Origin: Chryseomicrobium sp. FSL W7-1435 | GTDB taxonomy: Bacteria > Bacillota > Bacilli > Bacillales_A > Planococcaceae | DNA length: 64,000 bases | Direction: 5' to 3' | NCBI RefSeq assembly: GCF_038595005.1 | Contig: NZ_CP151997.1 | Location: 558,001-622,000, forward strand | In this document: positions 23,035 through 30,519 of the stretch, in pieces | Position numbering within the stretch: position 1 is the first letter of the stretch | How the letters are laid out: each line of letters begins with the position of its first letter | Program-made: the position numbers and the translations under genes | The notes under the pieces: generated by a model | Database searches by the model: none | The model's input: the letters and a program-made list of their open reading frames with translations, nothing else | What the model was told of the DNA's origin: nothing

Positions 23035-23595
23035 ATGCCTGAATGTACATGGCCGGGAACAAATGAATTGATGCAAGACTATCATGATAACGAGTGGGGA
23101 AAATCGTCGAAAGGGGACGACCGCTACTTGTTTGAAATGCTTTCTTTAGAGGGGGCACAAGCGGGTCTTTCCTGGATCACAATTTTGAAAAAGCGTGAAG
23201 CGTATAAAGAAGCTTTTCATGATTTTGATATTGCAGCCTGCGCGGCTCTTACTGACGAAGATTTCGAGCGCATCCTTACGAATTATGAAATCGTGCGCAA
23301 TAAGCTAAAAATCAAGTCAGTTCGCACTAACGCACAAGCTCTACAGCGTATCCAAGAAGAGTTTGGCTCATTCTCTGATTTTCTTTGGAGTTATGTGGAC
23401 CACACGCCAATTGTTCATACACCAAAGGGAAATGCAGATGTCCTAACCGAAAACGAGCTTTCAAAGAAGCTCAGCAAAGACTTAAAGAAACGTGGCTTCA
23501 CATTTGTGGGGCCAGTTATCATCTATACCTATATGCAGGCGGTCGGGATGATTGATGATCATTTGGTTGGGTGTCCGGCTAAGACTACGGAATAA
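23035..23595 (+). CDS. tag: DNA-3-methyladenine glycosylase I
   Basis: Removes 3-methyladenine from alkylated DNA (base excision repair). 186 residues. The family zinc site is complete: Cys in MPECTWPG, His in DYHDNEWG, and HLVGC near the end (His and Cys). The core contains LEGAQAGLSWITILKKREAY and GFTFVGPVIIYTYMQAVGMI, which are diagnostic. GGAG precedes ATG 23035. Confidence 0.95.
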   Translation: MPECTWPGTNELMQDYHDNEWGKSSKGDDRYLFEMLSLEGAQAGLSWITILKKREAYKEAFHDFDIAACAALTDEDFERILTNYEIVRNKLKIKSVRTNAQALQRIQEEFGSFSDFLWSYVDHTPIVHTPKGNADVLTENELSKKLSKDLKKRGFTFVGPVIIYTYMQAVGMIDDHLVGCPAKTTE

Positions 23596-23605
23596 GGAGG
23601 CTACA

Positions 23606-23674
23606 ATGATTCAAATTGTAGTTTGGTTGATAGTAGCGGCAAGTCTATTATTTGGTTGGTACTACACGAAATAA
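23606..23674 (+). CDS. 22-aa membrane micropeptide
   Basis: AAGGAGG, 5 nt, then ATG: a 22-residue peptide that is almost one membrane helix (MIQIVVWLIVAASLLFGWYY, then TK). It follows tag by 10 nt. The strong site and helix-only content support a real small protein. A 7-bp inverted repeat CTACAAT/ATTGTAG spans the start codon and could hide it. Confidence 0.5.
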   Translation: MIQIVVWLIVAASLLFGWYYTK

Positions 23675-23737
23675 TTAGAGGTTTTTAAAGTAATAATATG
23701 AATAAGGAAAATTAGTAGTGAAGAAAGAAGGAGAATA

Positions 23738-24541
23738 ATGAGTATAGACATAAACAATTTCTGTGAAAAATATAAGTTGTATCAAGAGGATGCTATTCAA
23801 AAGGTCCAATTGCAGCACCGCTTTCAATTAGCAAAAGCTTTCGAAATTAAAGAAGGTATGCGAGTTCTGGAAATCGGTTGTGGTCAAGGTGATATGACGG
23901 TTGTACTCGCTGATCAAGTAGGGGCAAGCGGACATGTGACAGCAATTGATGTGGCGAGCGGTGAATACGGTGCTCCACTGACGTTGAGTCAAGCACATGA
24001 AAAGATCAAAAATACGAAACTCGGGGAACGCATCAGTTTTCATCTCGAGACAGATTTTCTTACATTTCCAGTAGAAGAGCATTACGATTGCGTAGTATTT
24101 GCACATTCCAGTTGGTATTTTCATTCGCCCGAAATGCTGAGCAGCTACTTTGAAAAGGTTCGAATGATTAGTTCTAAACTTCTATTTGCAGAATGGGATG
24201 TTCACTATACAAAAATATCTCAACGTGGCCATTTCTGCGCAGTCACATTACTCGCTTTACATTCAGCACTTACAGAAAATGATGGAAACATCCAGCATGT
24301 CTTCAGTCGCCAAGAAATTATAAAGTTACTAGAAGTAGCAGGATTTACGATTCAAAAAGAAGATGTGGTTGCTTCTTCCTATCTACAAGATGGTCAATGG
24401 GAAATTGACTACGCGTCAGAAGTCTATCGGGAGTTCTCTACGGATTCGACCCAGTTCCACACGCTTGCAACATCGCTCTACCATATGATGAACGAGTCGG
24501 TAAAAGACTCCTTAGATACGTTTGTTGTTGTAGCGATGTAA
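23738..24541 (+). CDS. Class I SAM-dependent methyltransferase
   Basis: 267 residues. SAM-binding motif I at about 45-55 (VLEIGCGQGDMTVVLADQVG), the acidic end of strand 2 (TAIDVAS) and the motif in YDCVVFAHSSWYF. The C-terminal half is less typical. The substrate is unknown. AGAAGGAGAATA precedes ATG. Confidence 0.85.
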   Translation: MSIDINNFCEKYKLYQEDAIQKVQLQHRFQLAKAFEIKEGMRVLEIGCGQGDMTVVLADQVGASGHVTAIDVASGEYGAPLTLSQAHEKIKNTKLGERISFHLETDFLTFPVEEHYDCVVFAHSSWYFHSPEMLSSYFEKVRMISSKLLFAEWDVHYTKISQRGHFCAVTLLALHSALTENDGNIQHVFSRQEIIKLLEVAGFTIQKEDVVASSYLQDGQWEIDYASEVYREFSTDSTQFHTLATSLYHMMNESVKDSLDTFVVVAM

Positions 24542-24564
24542 ACAAACCACTAGGAGGCGGAATT

Positions 24565-24960
24565 ATGTCTAAAGGAGTACTACACCATATAGAGCTCTAT
24601 GTATCTGACTTAGAGCAATCAACAGAGTTTTGGGGTTGGCTACTAGAAGAGCTAGGGTATGAACTGTTTCAGTCTTGGGAGAGTGGGCGGAGTTGGAAGC
24701 TAGGAGAGACCTATCTTGTTTTTGTGCAAACAGAAGAACGATTTTTAGACGTTCCTTACCATAGATGCCGAGTTGGCCTAAATCACTTAGCCTTCCACGG
24801 AACTTCTCGCCAGCATATCGATGAGATGACAGAAAAGCTGAAAGAAAGAGGGGTGTCCATTCTGTATACGGATAAACATCCTTATGCTGGAGGAGAAAAC
24901 TATTACGCTGTCTTCTTTGAAGATCCTGACAGACTGAAAGTTGAACTTGTGGCACCTTGA
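24565..24960 (+). CDS. VOC (glyoxalase/dioxygenase) superfamily protein
   Basis: 131 residues. The fold pattern is clear: LHHIELYVSDLEQSTEFWGW at the start, LNHLAFHGTSRQHIDEMTEKL in the middle, YYAVFFEDPDRLKVELVAP at the end, giving metal ligands His, His and Glu. It may act on a small metabolite or antibiotic; the substrate is unknown. TAGGAGGCGG precedes the ATG, 24 nt after the methyltransferase. Confidence 0.87.
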   Translation: MSKGVLHHIELYVSDLEQSTEFWGWLLEELGYELFQSWESGRSWKLGETYLVFVQTEERFLDVPYHRCRVGLNHLAFHGTSRQHIDEMTEKLKERGVSILYTDKHPYAGGENYYAVFFEDPDRLKVELVAP

Positions 24961-25034
24961 AGAAGATCACTTTGATGGTACTCACCTAGAACACGGCGGT
25001 ACATAGTTTATCCATATAAGAAATGAGGACTCTT

Positions 25035-25313
25035 ATGACCATACTCGCTTTCTTCGTATGGCTTACTTTCTTCGCAACGACCGACTATCTTGTCGTGAAG
25101 AAGAATCTCCGAAGCACTGATATCCGCTATTTAGTGTTTTGTCTTACAGCTACATTAGCTATGTCGCTGTTTCAGTTCTACGTGCTCGAATTTTCATTAG
25201 AAGTAAGGGATGATCTGATTTCAATAAGTGCGATAGCTACTGCGCTGCTTGTATTCCTAATAGCCTATCCTAAAGTAAGAAATCTCTTGAAGAGTGAACA
25301 AGGTGTAATATGA
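25035..25313 (+). CDS. Membrane protein, 92 aa
   Basis: Three hydrophobic segments. ATG 25035 is chosen since GAGGA ends 5 nt before it; the in-frame ATG 25023 overlaps that site. It ends with a 4-bp ATGA overlap to the next small frame. The function is unknown. Confidence 0.6.
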   Translation: MTILAFFVWLTFFATTDYLVVKKNLRSTDIRYLVFCLTATLAMSLFQFYVLEFSLEVRDDLISISAIATALLVFLIAYPKVRNLLKSEQGVI

Positions 25314-25458
25314 GCCATTATGAAATGATGTATAGGAAGTATAAATATAAACAACAAGAGTTGATTTTTACTAAAGAACAATTGTAGACAGATTGATTTC
25401 AAAATATAGAGCGCAAGAATTTGAAAAGGAACTAGTCTTGGGTTTTTGGAGAGATTGA
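25310..25458 (+). pseudogene. Small gene split by a frameshift
   Basis: ATG 25310 (ATGA overlap with the previous gene) gives MSHYEMMYRKYKYKQQELIF, then TKEQL and a stop at 25385. At that point a second frame opens at 25384 and reads VDRLISKYRAQEFEKELVLG, then FWRD and a stop at 25456, just before the next gene's TTG at 25460. Together they make a continuous helical protein of about 50 residues. A one-base indel or a recoding site at CAATTGTAG explains it. Confidence 0.5.
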
Positions 25459-25459
25459 G

Positions 25460-25654
25460 TTGGTTGATATTCGCAACTATAAGATGATTGATATATTACC
25501 AGATGACATCTTGGCATACTACCAAGAGGAACACGAGAAAGGTAGAAGGTTCGGCATGTTTGCTTACATTCCTCATTTATTAAGTCTAGGAGAAGTTGAT
25601 ATTTCGCGGGCTGAAGTCATTAACTGGAGTGACTGTGCAGAAGTAAACGAATGA
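25460..25654 (+). CDS. Hypothetical protein, 64 aa
   Basis: TTG 25460 with GGAGAG 6 nt upstream. Soluble and acidic; starts MVDIRNYKMIDILPDDILAY. It is the last of three closely packed small genes. The family is not recognised. Confidence 0.6.
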   Translation: MVDIRNYKMIDILPDDILAYYQEEHEKGRRFGMFAYIPHLLSLGEVDISRAEVINWSDCAEVNE

Positions 25655-25682
25655 CTTCAAGTGATTTTAGGAGGAGAATGAA

Positions 25683-26021
25683 ATGATGGTATTTTCAATT
25701 ATTGAAAAAGAGGGGGATCTCATCACAGCGTTCGAATCAAATTTTCATCTGACACGATTAGTTAAGACCACCAGTGCAACTCATATAAGCATGGTTTCTC
25801 TTGAACCAGGGACTAAAATTGGGTTTCATAAGGCGGTTGTCCCCCAGGTTCTTCTTGTGATTGATGGCGAAGGTTTCGTTAGAACTGATACACAAGACAA
25901 TCAGCCAATTAAGAAGGGACAGGCTGTCAGCTGGGATAAAGATGAGGGCCATGAGACAATTACAGAAACAGGGTTAGCGGCGATAGTAATCGAAGCAGAG
26001 GAGTTAAATCTTCATTACTGA
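25683..26021 (+). CDS. Cupin-fold protein, 112 aa
   Basis: A single cupin-like barrel: MVSLEPGTKIGFHKAVVPQV, LLVIDGEGFVRT and IKKGQAVSWDKDEGHETIT. The metal-binding His set is partial (one His in each motif), so it may be a binding protein rather than an enzyme. AGGAGGAG precedes the twin ATG at 25683/25686. Confidence 0.8.
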   Translation: MMVFSIIEKEGDLITAFESNFHLTRLVKTTSATHISMVSLEPGTKIGFHKAVVPQVLLVIDGEGFVRTDTQDNQPIKKGQAVSWDKDEGHETITETGLAAIVIEAEELNLHY

Positions 26022-26037
26022 ATAACTAATAAAATTT

Positions 26038-26068
26038 TAAAAGGACCTCCAAATGGAAGTCCTTTTTT
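26038..26068 (+). terminator. Rho-independent terminator
   Basis: AAAAGGACcTCC-aaat-GGAaGTCCTTTTTT, 16 nt after the cupin stop. Confidence 0.85.
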
Positions 26069-26125
26069 GTGAATGAAGTGTATAGATGACAAAGCAACTT
26101 TTGGGATCTGTTTCCGTTTTAGCGT

Positions 26126-26779
26126 CTACTCAATGGTTTTAGATATATCATCTTTTAACCAGACCGTGAAGTCATGATAAACTGGCTCGGAGACAAAATG
26201 ACCATCAGTATAGGAATGAAAGGACACGTCGGCTCCTTGATCAACCAAAAAATCACGCGCTTCTTCACCCCATTGGTAAGGCAAAACAGGATCTTGCTGA
26301 CCATGAGAAATAAAATAACGTGGACCACTTGTCTTCAACCCAATTGAATTTTCTTGCATGAACGCTGGAATATAACCACTTAAAGCTATTACGCCGCGTA
26401 TACGTTGTGGAATCCGTAAGCTGAGAGAAATAGAAGAGATGGCACCTTGACTGAACCCCATAAAATAAACGGATTTAGTATCGACCGGATAGGTAGTAGT
26501 AGCATAATCTAAAAAGCTCTCTAATCCTGTCATAGCTTGTTCGAATATAGGGCGATGTGGTTTTCCAAAACCTTCAATTGTAAAAAATGCAAAACCAGGT
26601 GGCTGAGCGATAGGGCCACGCAAACTAAAGATGAAAAATTGGTCGGCTAATTTTTCTACAAGTGGCAACAAGTCCTGTTCATTGCTTCCCATGCCGTGTA
26701 ATACAAAAAGAGCTGGGTAACTCTTCTCGGGCTCAAGGTTTGAAGGTTTACGTAATTCATAATGAAGTGGAGCGTTCAT
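26126..26779 (-). CDS. Phospholipase/carboxylesterase-type alpha/beta hydrolase
   Basis: 217 residues. Nucleophile Ser in MGFSQGAISS, Asp in HGQQDPVLPY and His in YTDGHFV complete the triad, and LFVLHGMGSNEQDLLPL is the oxyanion region of the Abhydrolase_2 (carboxylesterase/lysophospholipase) family. It is cytoplasmic (no signal). ATAGGAGGAAGATTGA precedes ATG 26779. The 224 nt upstream (26780-27003) hold no gene that I can support. Confidence 0.87.
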   Translation of the reverse strand: MNAPLHYELRKPSNLEPEKSYPALFVLHGMGSNEQDLLPLVEKLADQFFIFSLRGPIAQPPGFAFFTIEGFGKPHRPIFEQAMTGLESFLDYATTTYPVDTKSVYFMGFSQGAISSISLSLRIPQRIRGVIALSGYIPAFMQENSIGLKTSGPRYFISHGQQDPVLPYQWGEEARDFLVDQGADVSFHSYTDGHFVSEPVYHDFTVWLKDDISKTIE

Positions 26780-27003
26780 TCAATCTTCCTCCTATTAGTT
26801 ACATAATTATAGTAACTTACAATTAGTAATTAAAAGTATACGATTGATTTTGTTTGAATACAAGCTAAATAAATGGAAATGAAAAACGTAATTGTTTGGG
26901 TACCAGGTACCTTTTGGGGGTTGTTTCCATTTCATGTGTCTAGCAATTAGTTTGAGAATAAATAGCAGTATAGAGAACGAAAAAATCGCTTGGAGATGAC
27001 TCA

Positions 27004-27297
27004 ATGGATCAAAATCAAGGATATACTACTTTCAAACCTACTGGTATAAAAATTAAGTATACAAATGTTGATTTAGTTAAGAAGCAAGTTACAGCAATAA
27101 TTTCATTAAATGGTGAAGTTCAAATGACAGTAGTGACAGATTTAGATGTACATCAGGTCAATAAAGAAGGGTCTCTTCGAAAGGTACTTGATGTATTACC
27201 CGATGTTGATGAAGAGTCCTATATTGAACAGATTGTTGCTTGGTCCAAAATCTTTATTGAGAAGAAAATCACAGATCCTGAGCAGTATTTTGAATAA
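27004..27297 (+). CDS. Hypothetical protein, 97 aa
   Basis: GGAG 9 nt before ATG. A soluble protein with alternating strands (IKIKYTNVDLVKKQVTAIIS) and a helical C-terminus. It has no known domain that I recognise. It converges with the toxin-antitoxin pair. Confidence 0.65.
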   Translation: MDQNQGYTTFKPTGIKIKYTNVDLVKKQVTAIISLNGEVQMTVVTDLDVHQVNKEGSLRKVLDVLPDVDEESYIEQIVAWSKIFIEKKITDPEQYFE

Positions 27298-27323
27298 AGC
27301 ACTAAAAGACTTAGTGGACAGAT

Positions 27324-27360
27324 AAAAAAGCGCCCAATCCATCAAACCGGATCTGGGTGC
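27324..27360 (-). terminator. Terminator of the toxin-antitoxin operon
   Basis: On the reverse strand GCACCCAGATCC ... GGATTGGGCGC is followed by TTTTTT. It is nearly the same sequence as the terminator at 28064-28097. Confidence 0.8.
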
Positions 27361-27369
27361 TTAGTAGTT

Positions 27370-27588
27370 CTATTTTATACGATTAAACTCTTCCTCAGTA
27401 ACCTGCAACTGCTTCTTCAAAATCTCTTTCCAAAGATGGCCTTTTACTTCGCCTGTTCCTCGAGAAACTTTCGTTCGTTTTACTGTACCGTCTGGCATAA
27501 CTTTGCGGAAATAGATGTGATGAGTAACCTTATATTCTTCCCATCCATCTTTTCTACAAAACCGTTCTATTTCACGCCAGCTTGGCAC
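27370..27588 (-). CDS. HicA-like toxin
   Basis: 72 residues, MPSWREIERFCRKDGWEEYK ... HHIYFRKVMPDGT ... SRGTGEVKGHLWKEILKK: the double-stranded RNA-binding-like HicA fold with the His in the THH position and a conserved end. HicA toxins cleave mRNA. It overlaps the antitoxin by 22 bp and lies after it, the reverse of the usual hicA-hicB order. Confidence 0.72.
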   Translation of the reverse strand: MPSWREIERFCRKDGWEEYKVTHHIYFRKVMPDGTVKRTKVSRGTGEVKGHLWKEILKKQLQVTEEEFNRIK

Positions 27589-27992
27589 GTGATCAATTGA
27601 CGCACATTCTCAGGATGATCTTGAGCCACTACGTTCAAAATATAAGGAAAGTGAGCTTTTCGATTCGGTGAATGAAAATAAAGCTTAAAGTTTTCCATGT
27701 ATTCTTGAGAGTACTCGATTAATTCATATGTCAACGCCTCTAAAACTTCCTTCTCAGAAGAGCCATTCTCGACGAAATCAAATTGATCCAGTGTAGCTGT
27801 GATAGTGCCATCATCCTCTTGTACCAAATGCGCATGGAACGTAAAATTTGAAAAAGCTGCTTTCAATTGTTCTGTGCTCATAGCGACCCATTCATCACGA
27901 TTGCGCTTCACAAACTGTGGCCCTTCCCGAACAATATCATCATTGAATTGACTCCAGTTTCTTCTCACATCTGTAGCACTTAAACCACTCAT
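27567..27992 (-). CDS. Antitoxin partner (Phd/HicB-like), 141 aa
   Basis: The N-terminal part, MSGLSATDVRRNWSQFNDDI and FVKRNRDEWVAMSTEQL, resembles the Phd/YefM DNA-binding antitoxin fold. The central part, DGTITATLDQFDFVENGSSE ... ALTYELIEYSQEYMEN, resembles the HicB partial RNase-H-like domain. ATG 27992 is chosen: AAGGAGG is 7 nt upstream; an ATG at 27998 is too close to that site. It forms one operon with the toxin and probably represses it through the TGTAC repeats upstream. Confidence 0.72.
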   Translation of the reverse strand: MSGLSATDVRRNWSQFNDDIVREGPQFVKRNRDEWVAMSTEQLKAAFSNFTFHAHLVQEDDGTITATLDQFDFVENGSSEKEVLEALTYELIEYSQEYMENFKLYFHSPNRKAHFPYILNVVAQDHPENVRQLITCQAGVK

Positions 27993-28027
27993 GATCATCC
28001 CTCCTTACCTCCTATTTTACCATTCTA

Positions 28028-28051
28028 TGTACATAATGTACACTTTGTACG
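28028..28051. promoter_or_regulatory. Triple 9-bp TGTAC repeat upstream of the toxin-antitoxin operon
   Basis: TGTACA at 28028 and 28037 and TGTACG at 28046: three copies with a regular 9-bp step. Each TGTACA is itself a palindrome. They lie 36-59 bp upstream of the antitoxin start and abut a possible -10 (TAGAAT on the reverse strand), as expected for an autoregulatory operator. Confidence 0.55.
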
Positions 28052-28063
28052 TTTCTTAAACAT

Positions 28064-28097
28064 AAAAAAGCACCCAATCCAAACCGGATGTGGGTGC
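28064..28097 (-). terminator. Terminator of the metNPQ-like operon
   Basis: On the reverse strand GCACCCACATCC-ggttt-GGATTGGGTGC is followed by TTTTTT, 10 nt after the lipoprotein stop. Confidence 0.85.
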
Positions 28098-28106
28098 TTC
28101 CATGTA

Positions 28107-28934
28107 TTATTCGAAAGCTGGAATAGCCGTCTCGTCATAGTTTTCTTCTAAGAATTCACGTACTGCATCGCTCGTCATGACTTCCGCAAGCTTTTGAATC
28201 GCTTCGTCGTCTTTGTTGTCTTCACGAGCAACTAGAGTAATAGCGAAATCATTTTCCGTACCTTCTGTCAGTAGAGCATCTGATTTAGGTGTTAAGCCTA
28301 GTGGTGATGCATAAGCTGGAGTCATGAGGACTGCATCTGCATCGTCATATGTGCGTGCTAACATCAAGAGATCCACTTCTTCGAACACTAAGTTTTTTGG
28401 GTTCTCTGTGATATCTGCTTGTGTGTAATAATTGTCTTGCTTCTCGCCGAGCGTGATTACGCCGTGCTGTGCAAGTAGTGACAATGAACGGTCGATATTT
28501 GAAATGTCATTGGCAATTGTTACTGTTGCACCATCTGGCAATTCATCGATAGAAGCGAACTCTTTTGAATAGACGCCATAGTTCGCGAAATAGATTGGTG
28601 TGATCGGGACAAGGTTGGCATCATTTGAACGGTTGAATTCTTCCATGTACGGCACGTGTTGGAAGAAGTTTGCGTCCACCTCTTCAGCTGCAAGTGCTGC
28701 ATTTGGCTGCACATTGTCACCAAGGACAACCACTTCTAATTCAATGCCTTCTTCCGCAAGCGTTGGTTTCACAAGCTCAAGGATTTCTGTCATTGGTGGG
28801 ATGAGTGAAGCCACTTTTAGAGTTGTTGTTTCAGTTGTTTCTTGTGTTTCTTCTGCTGGAGCTGCTTCGTCAGTGTTTCCACATGCTGCTAGAAACAGGA
28901 CAAGGATGGCTACTAGAGCGAATAATTTCTTCAT
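28107..28934 (-). CDS. metQ: MetQ/NlpA-type substrate-binding lipoprotein
   Basis: 275 residues with signal peptide and lipobox LAAC (Cys18), then the NLPA family pattern: LKVASLIPPMTEILELVKP, DANFFQHVPYMEEFN, GATVTIANDISNIDRSLSLL. It binds the ligand outside the membrane for the ABC transporter encoded upstream (28955-30353). Methionine is the usual ligand of the family, but see the ATPase gene for doubts. Confidence 0.85.
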   Translation of the reverse strand: MKKLFALVAILVLFLAACGNTDEAAPAEETQETTETTTLKVASLIPPMTEILELVKPTLAEEGIELEVVVLGDNVQPNAALAAEEVDANFFQHVPYMEEFNRSNDANLVPITPIYFANYGVYSKEFASIDELPDGATVTIANDISNIDRSLSLLAQHGVITLGEKQDNYYTQADITENPKNLVFEEVDLLMLARTYDDADAVLMTPAYASPLGLTPKSDALLTEGTENDFAITLVAREDNKDDEAIQKLAEVMTSDAVREFLEENYDETAIPAFE

Positions 28935-28954
28935 GGGTGTTCCTCCTAGGTGAT

Positions 28955-29617
28955 TTAGCGTTTATCGAGCCATCTCGCAAGCGTCATGCCACTGAACTGG
29001 ATGAGCTGCACGAGGATGACCATGATGATGATCATATACGTCATGAGGTCGGTCTTGAATTGCTGATAGCCATAACGAATCGCAAAGTCTCCGATACCGC
29101 CACCTCCGACGACGCCCATGATGGTCGAATACGAGATGAAACTGATGATGGATGTCGTGAGCCCCATCACAAGACTAGAGCGTGCTTCCACGTACAAGAA
29201 CTTGGTGATGATTTCTCGCACCGAAGCGCCCATAGAAACCGCTGCTTCAAGTACGCCGCGTGGCACGTCGAGCAACGATTGTTCCACTAACCGTGAATAA
29301 TGCGCAATCGCAATGATAGCAAGGGGCACTGTTGCAGCCGTAGTTCCGATAGCCGTCCCGATAATGAGTCTTGTGAACGGAATTAAAAAGACGACGAGCA
29401 ACAGGAACGGGAAGGAGCGTGTGATGTTCACGAGCAAGTTCAGTGTCGAGAACACAGCTTGGTTCTCCAACAACTGGCCTTTCCGACATAAGAACAAGAA
29501 CGTTCCAACCGGAAGTCCGATCAATACGGCGAACAGAATCGAGACACCGACCATATAAAACGTCTCGCCGATCGACTGAATGATTTCTCCTTGATACTGC
29601 ACGAGAACGTCAGGCAT
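28955..29617 (-). CDS. metP: MetI/MetP-type ABC permease
   Basis: 220 residues, five or six membrane helices, with the family start of an outer helix and the EAA-like loop EAAVSMGASVREIITKFLYV. It forms the channel of the transporter. ATG 29617 has AAAGGAG upstream and overlaps the ATPase gene by 8 bp. Confidence 0.87.
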   Translation of the reverse strand: MPDVLVQYQGEIIQSIGETFYMVGVSILFAVLIGLPVGTFLFLCRKGQLLENQAVFSTLNLLVNITRSFPFLLLVVFLIPFTRLIIGTAIGTTAATVPLAIIAIAHYSRLVEQSLLDVPRGVLEAAVSMGASVREIITKFLYVEARSSLVMGLTTSIISFISYSTIMGVVGGGGIGDFAIRYGYQQFKTDLMTYMIIIMVILVQLIQFSGMTLARWLDKR

Positions 29618-30353
29618 CGCGTTTCGCTCCTTTCAACTGCTCCACAAAATACGCAGAAGAGCTGCCAGGTGCTTTGATACCATGTGGTTCATGTGTGAAC
29701 GACTCATATATGTGCCCGTTCTCAAGGACGGTCACAGCTGTGCAGATACTTTTGATGACTTCCATCTCATGACTGACAATCACAATCGTGATCCCGAGCC
29801 GTTCGTTGATATCCTGTAAAACGGCAAGCACTTCTGAAGTCGTCTGAGGGTCGAGAGAGGAGGTCGGTTCGTCGCAAAGCAGCACAGACGGGCTCGTTGC
29901 AAGAGCTCGTGCAATCGCTACGCGTTGCTTCTGACCGCCACTCAGTTCCGCAGGATATTTGTCTGCCATCTCGTGAAGTCCTACAAACTGCAAGCATTCC
30001 TGAACACGCGCGAGTTGATCACGCTTTGGGTAACGAGCAAGCTCTAGTGCGACGCGCACATTGTCTCTTACTGTTTTGTTCGCCACAAGATGAAAATGCT
30101 GAAAAATCATCCCGATGGATTTCCGCGCTTCCCGAAGACCTTTGCCTGAGAGAGCAGTGAGGTCTTGACCACCCACTTGAACACGCCCCGTATCCGGCTT
30201 TTCCAATAGGTTCATCATGCGCAGCAGTGTCGACTTTCCGGCACCACTAGCTCCGATGATTCCGTAGATGGCACCTTTTGGAATCGTGAGGGTCACGTCA
30301 TCTATCGCTATAAACGCGCCGTAGCGCTTTGTGATGTGCTGCACATCAATCAT
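29610..30353 (-). CDS. metN: MetN-like ABC ATPase lacking the NIL domain
   Basis: 247 residues. Walker A GASGAGKST (about 33-41), signature LSGGQKQRVAIARAL, Walker B VLLCDEPTSSLDP and H-loop IVSHEM are complete. MetN proteins have about 340 residues because of a C-terminal NIL domain that senses methionine; it is absent here and the stop is natural (overlap with the permease). No S-box riboswitch is seen upstream. Transport of methionine, or of a related compound, is likely but not proven. Confidence 0.87.
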   Translation of the reverse strand: MIDVQHITKRYGAFIAIDDVTLTIPKGAIYGIIGASGAGKSTLLRMMNLLEKPDTGRVQVGGQDLTALSGKGLREARKSIGMIFQHFHLVANKTVRDNVRVALELARYPKRDQLARVQECLQFVGLHEMADKYPAELSGGQKQRVAIARALATSPSVLLCDEPTSSLDPQTTSEVLAVLQDINERLGITIVIVSHEMEVIKSICTAVTVLENGHIYESFTHEPHGIKAPGSSSAYFVEQLKGAKRDA

Positions 30354-30401
30354 GCTTCATGCTCCTATCACGTGTATGTATACTTCTACACAACGCCTCT
30401 A

Positions 30402-30440
30402 ATTATAGCCCACACCTTAATCCATGTAAAACAGTGGGCT
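30402..30440 (-). promoter_or_regulatory. Promoter of the metNPQ-like operon with flanking dyad
   Basis: On the reverse strand TTACAT (30429-30424) and TATAAT (30407-30402) are 16 nt apart. AGCCCAC (30440-30434 on the reverse strand) and GTGGGCT (30413-30407) form a 7-bp inverted repeat around the -35, a possible operator. Confidence 0.5.
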
Positions 30441-30519
30441 TTGAAGCATTCGACAGGCTTATGACAGACACTTTCGGGTACACTAGAAATAGGAAGAGTT
30501 TCAGAAGGGAGCGGGGGTC

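Noticed and set aside
30354-30519. SAM (S-box) riboswitch before the metN-like gene
   Set aside because: The interval is short and holds only a promoter and a 7-bp dyad; no S-box words are found.
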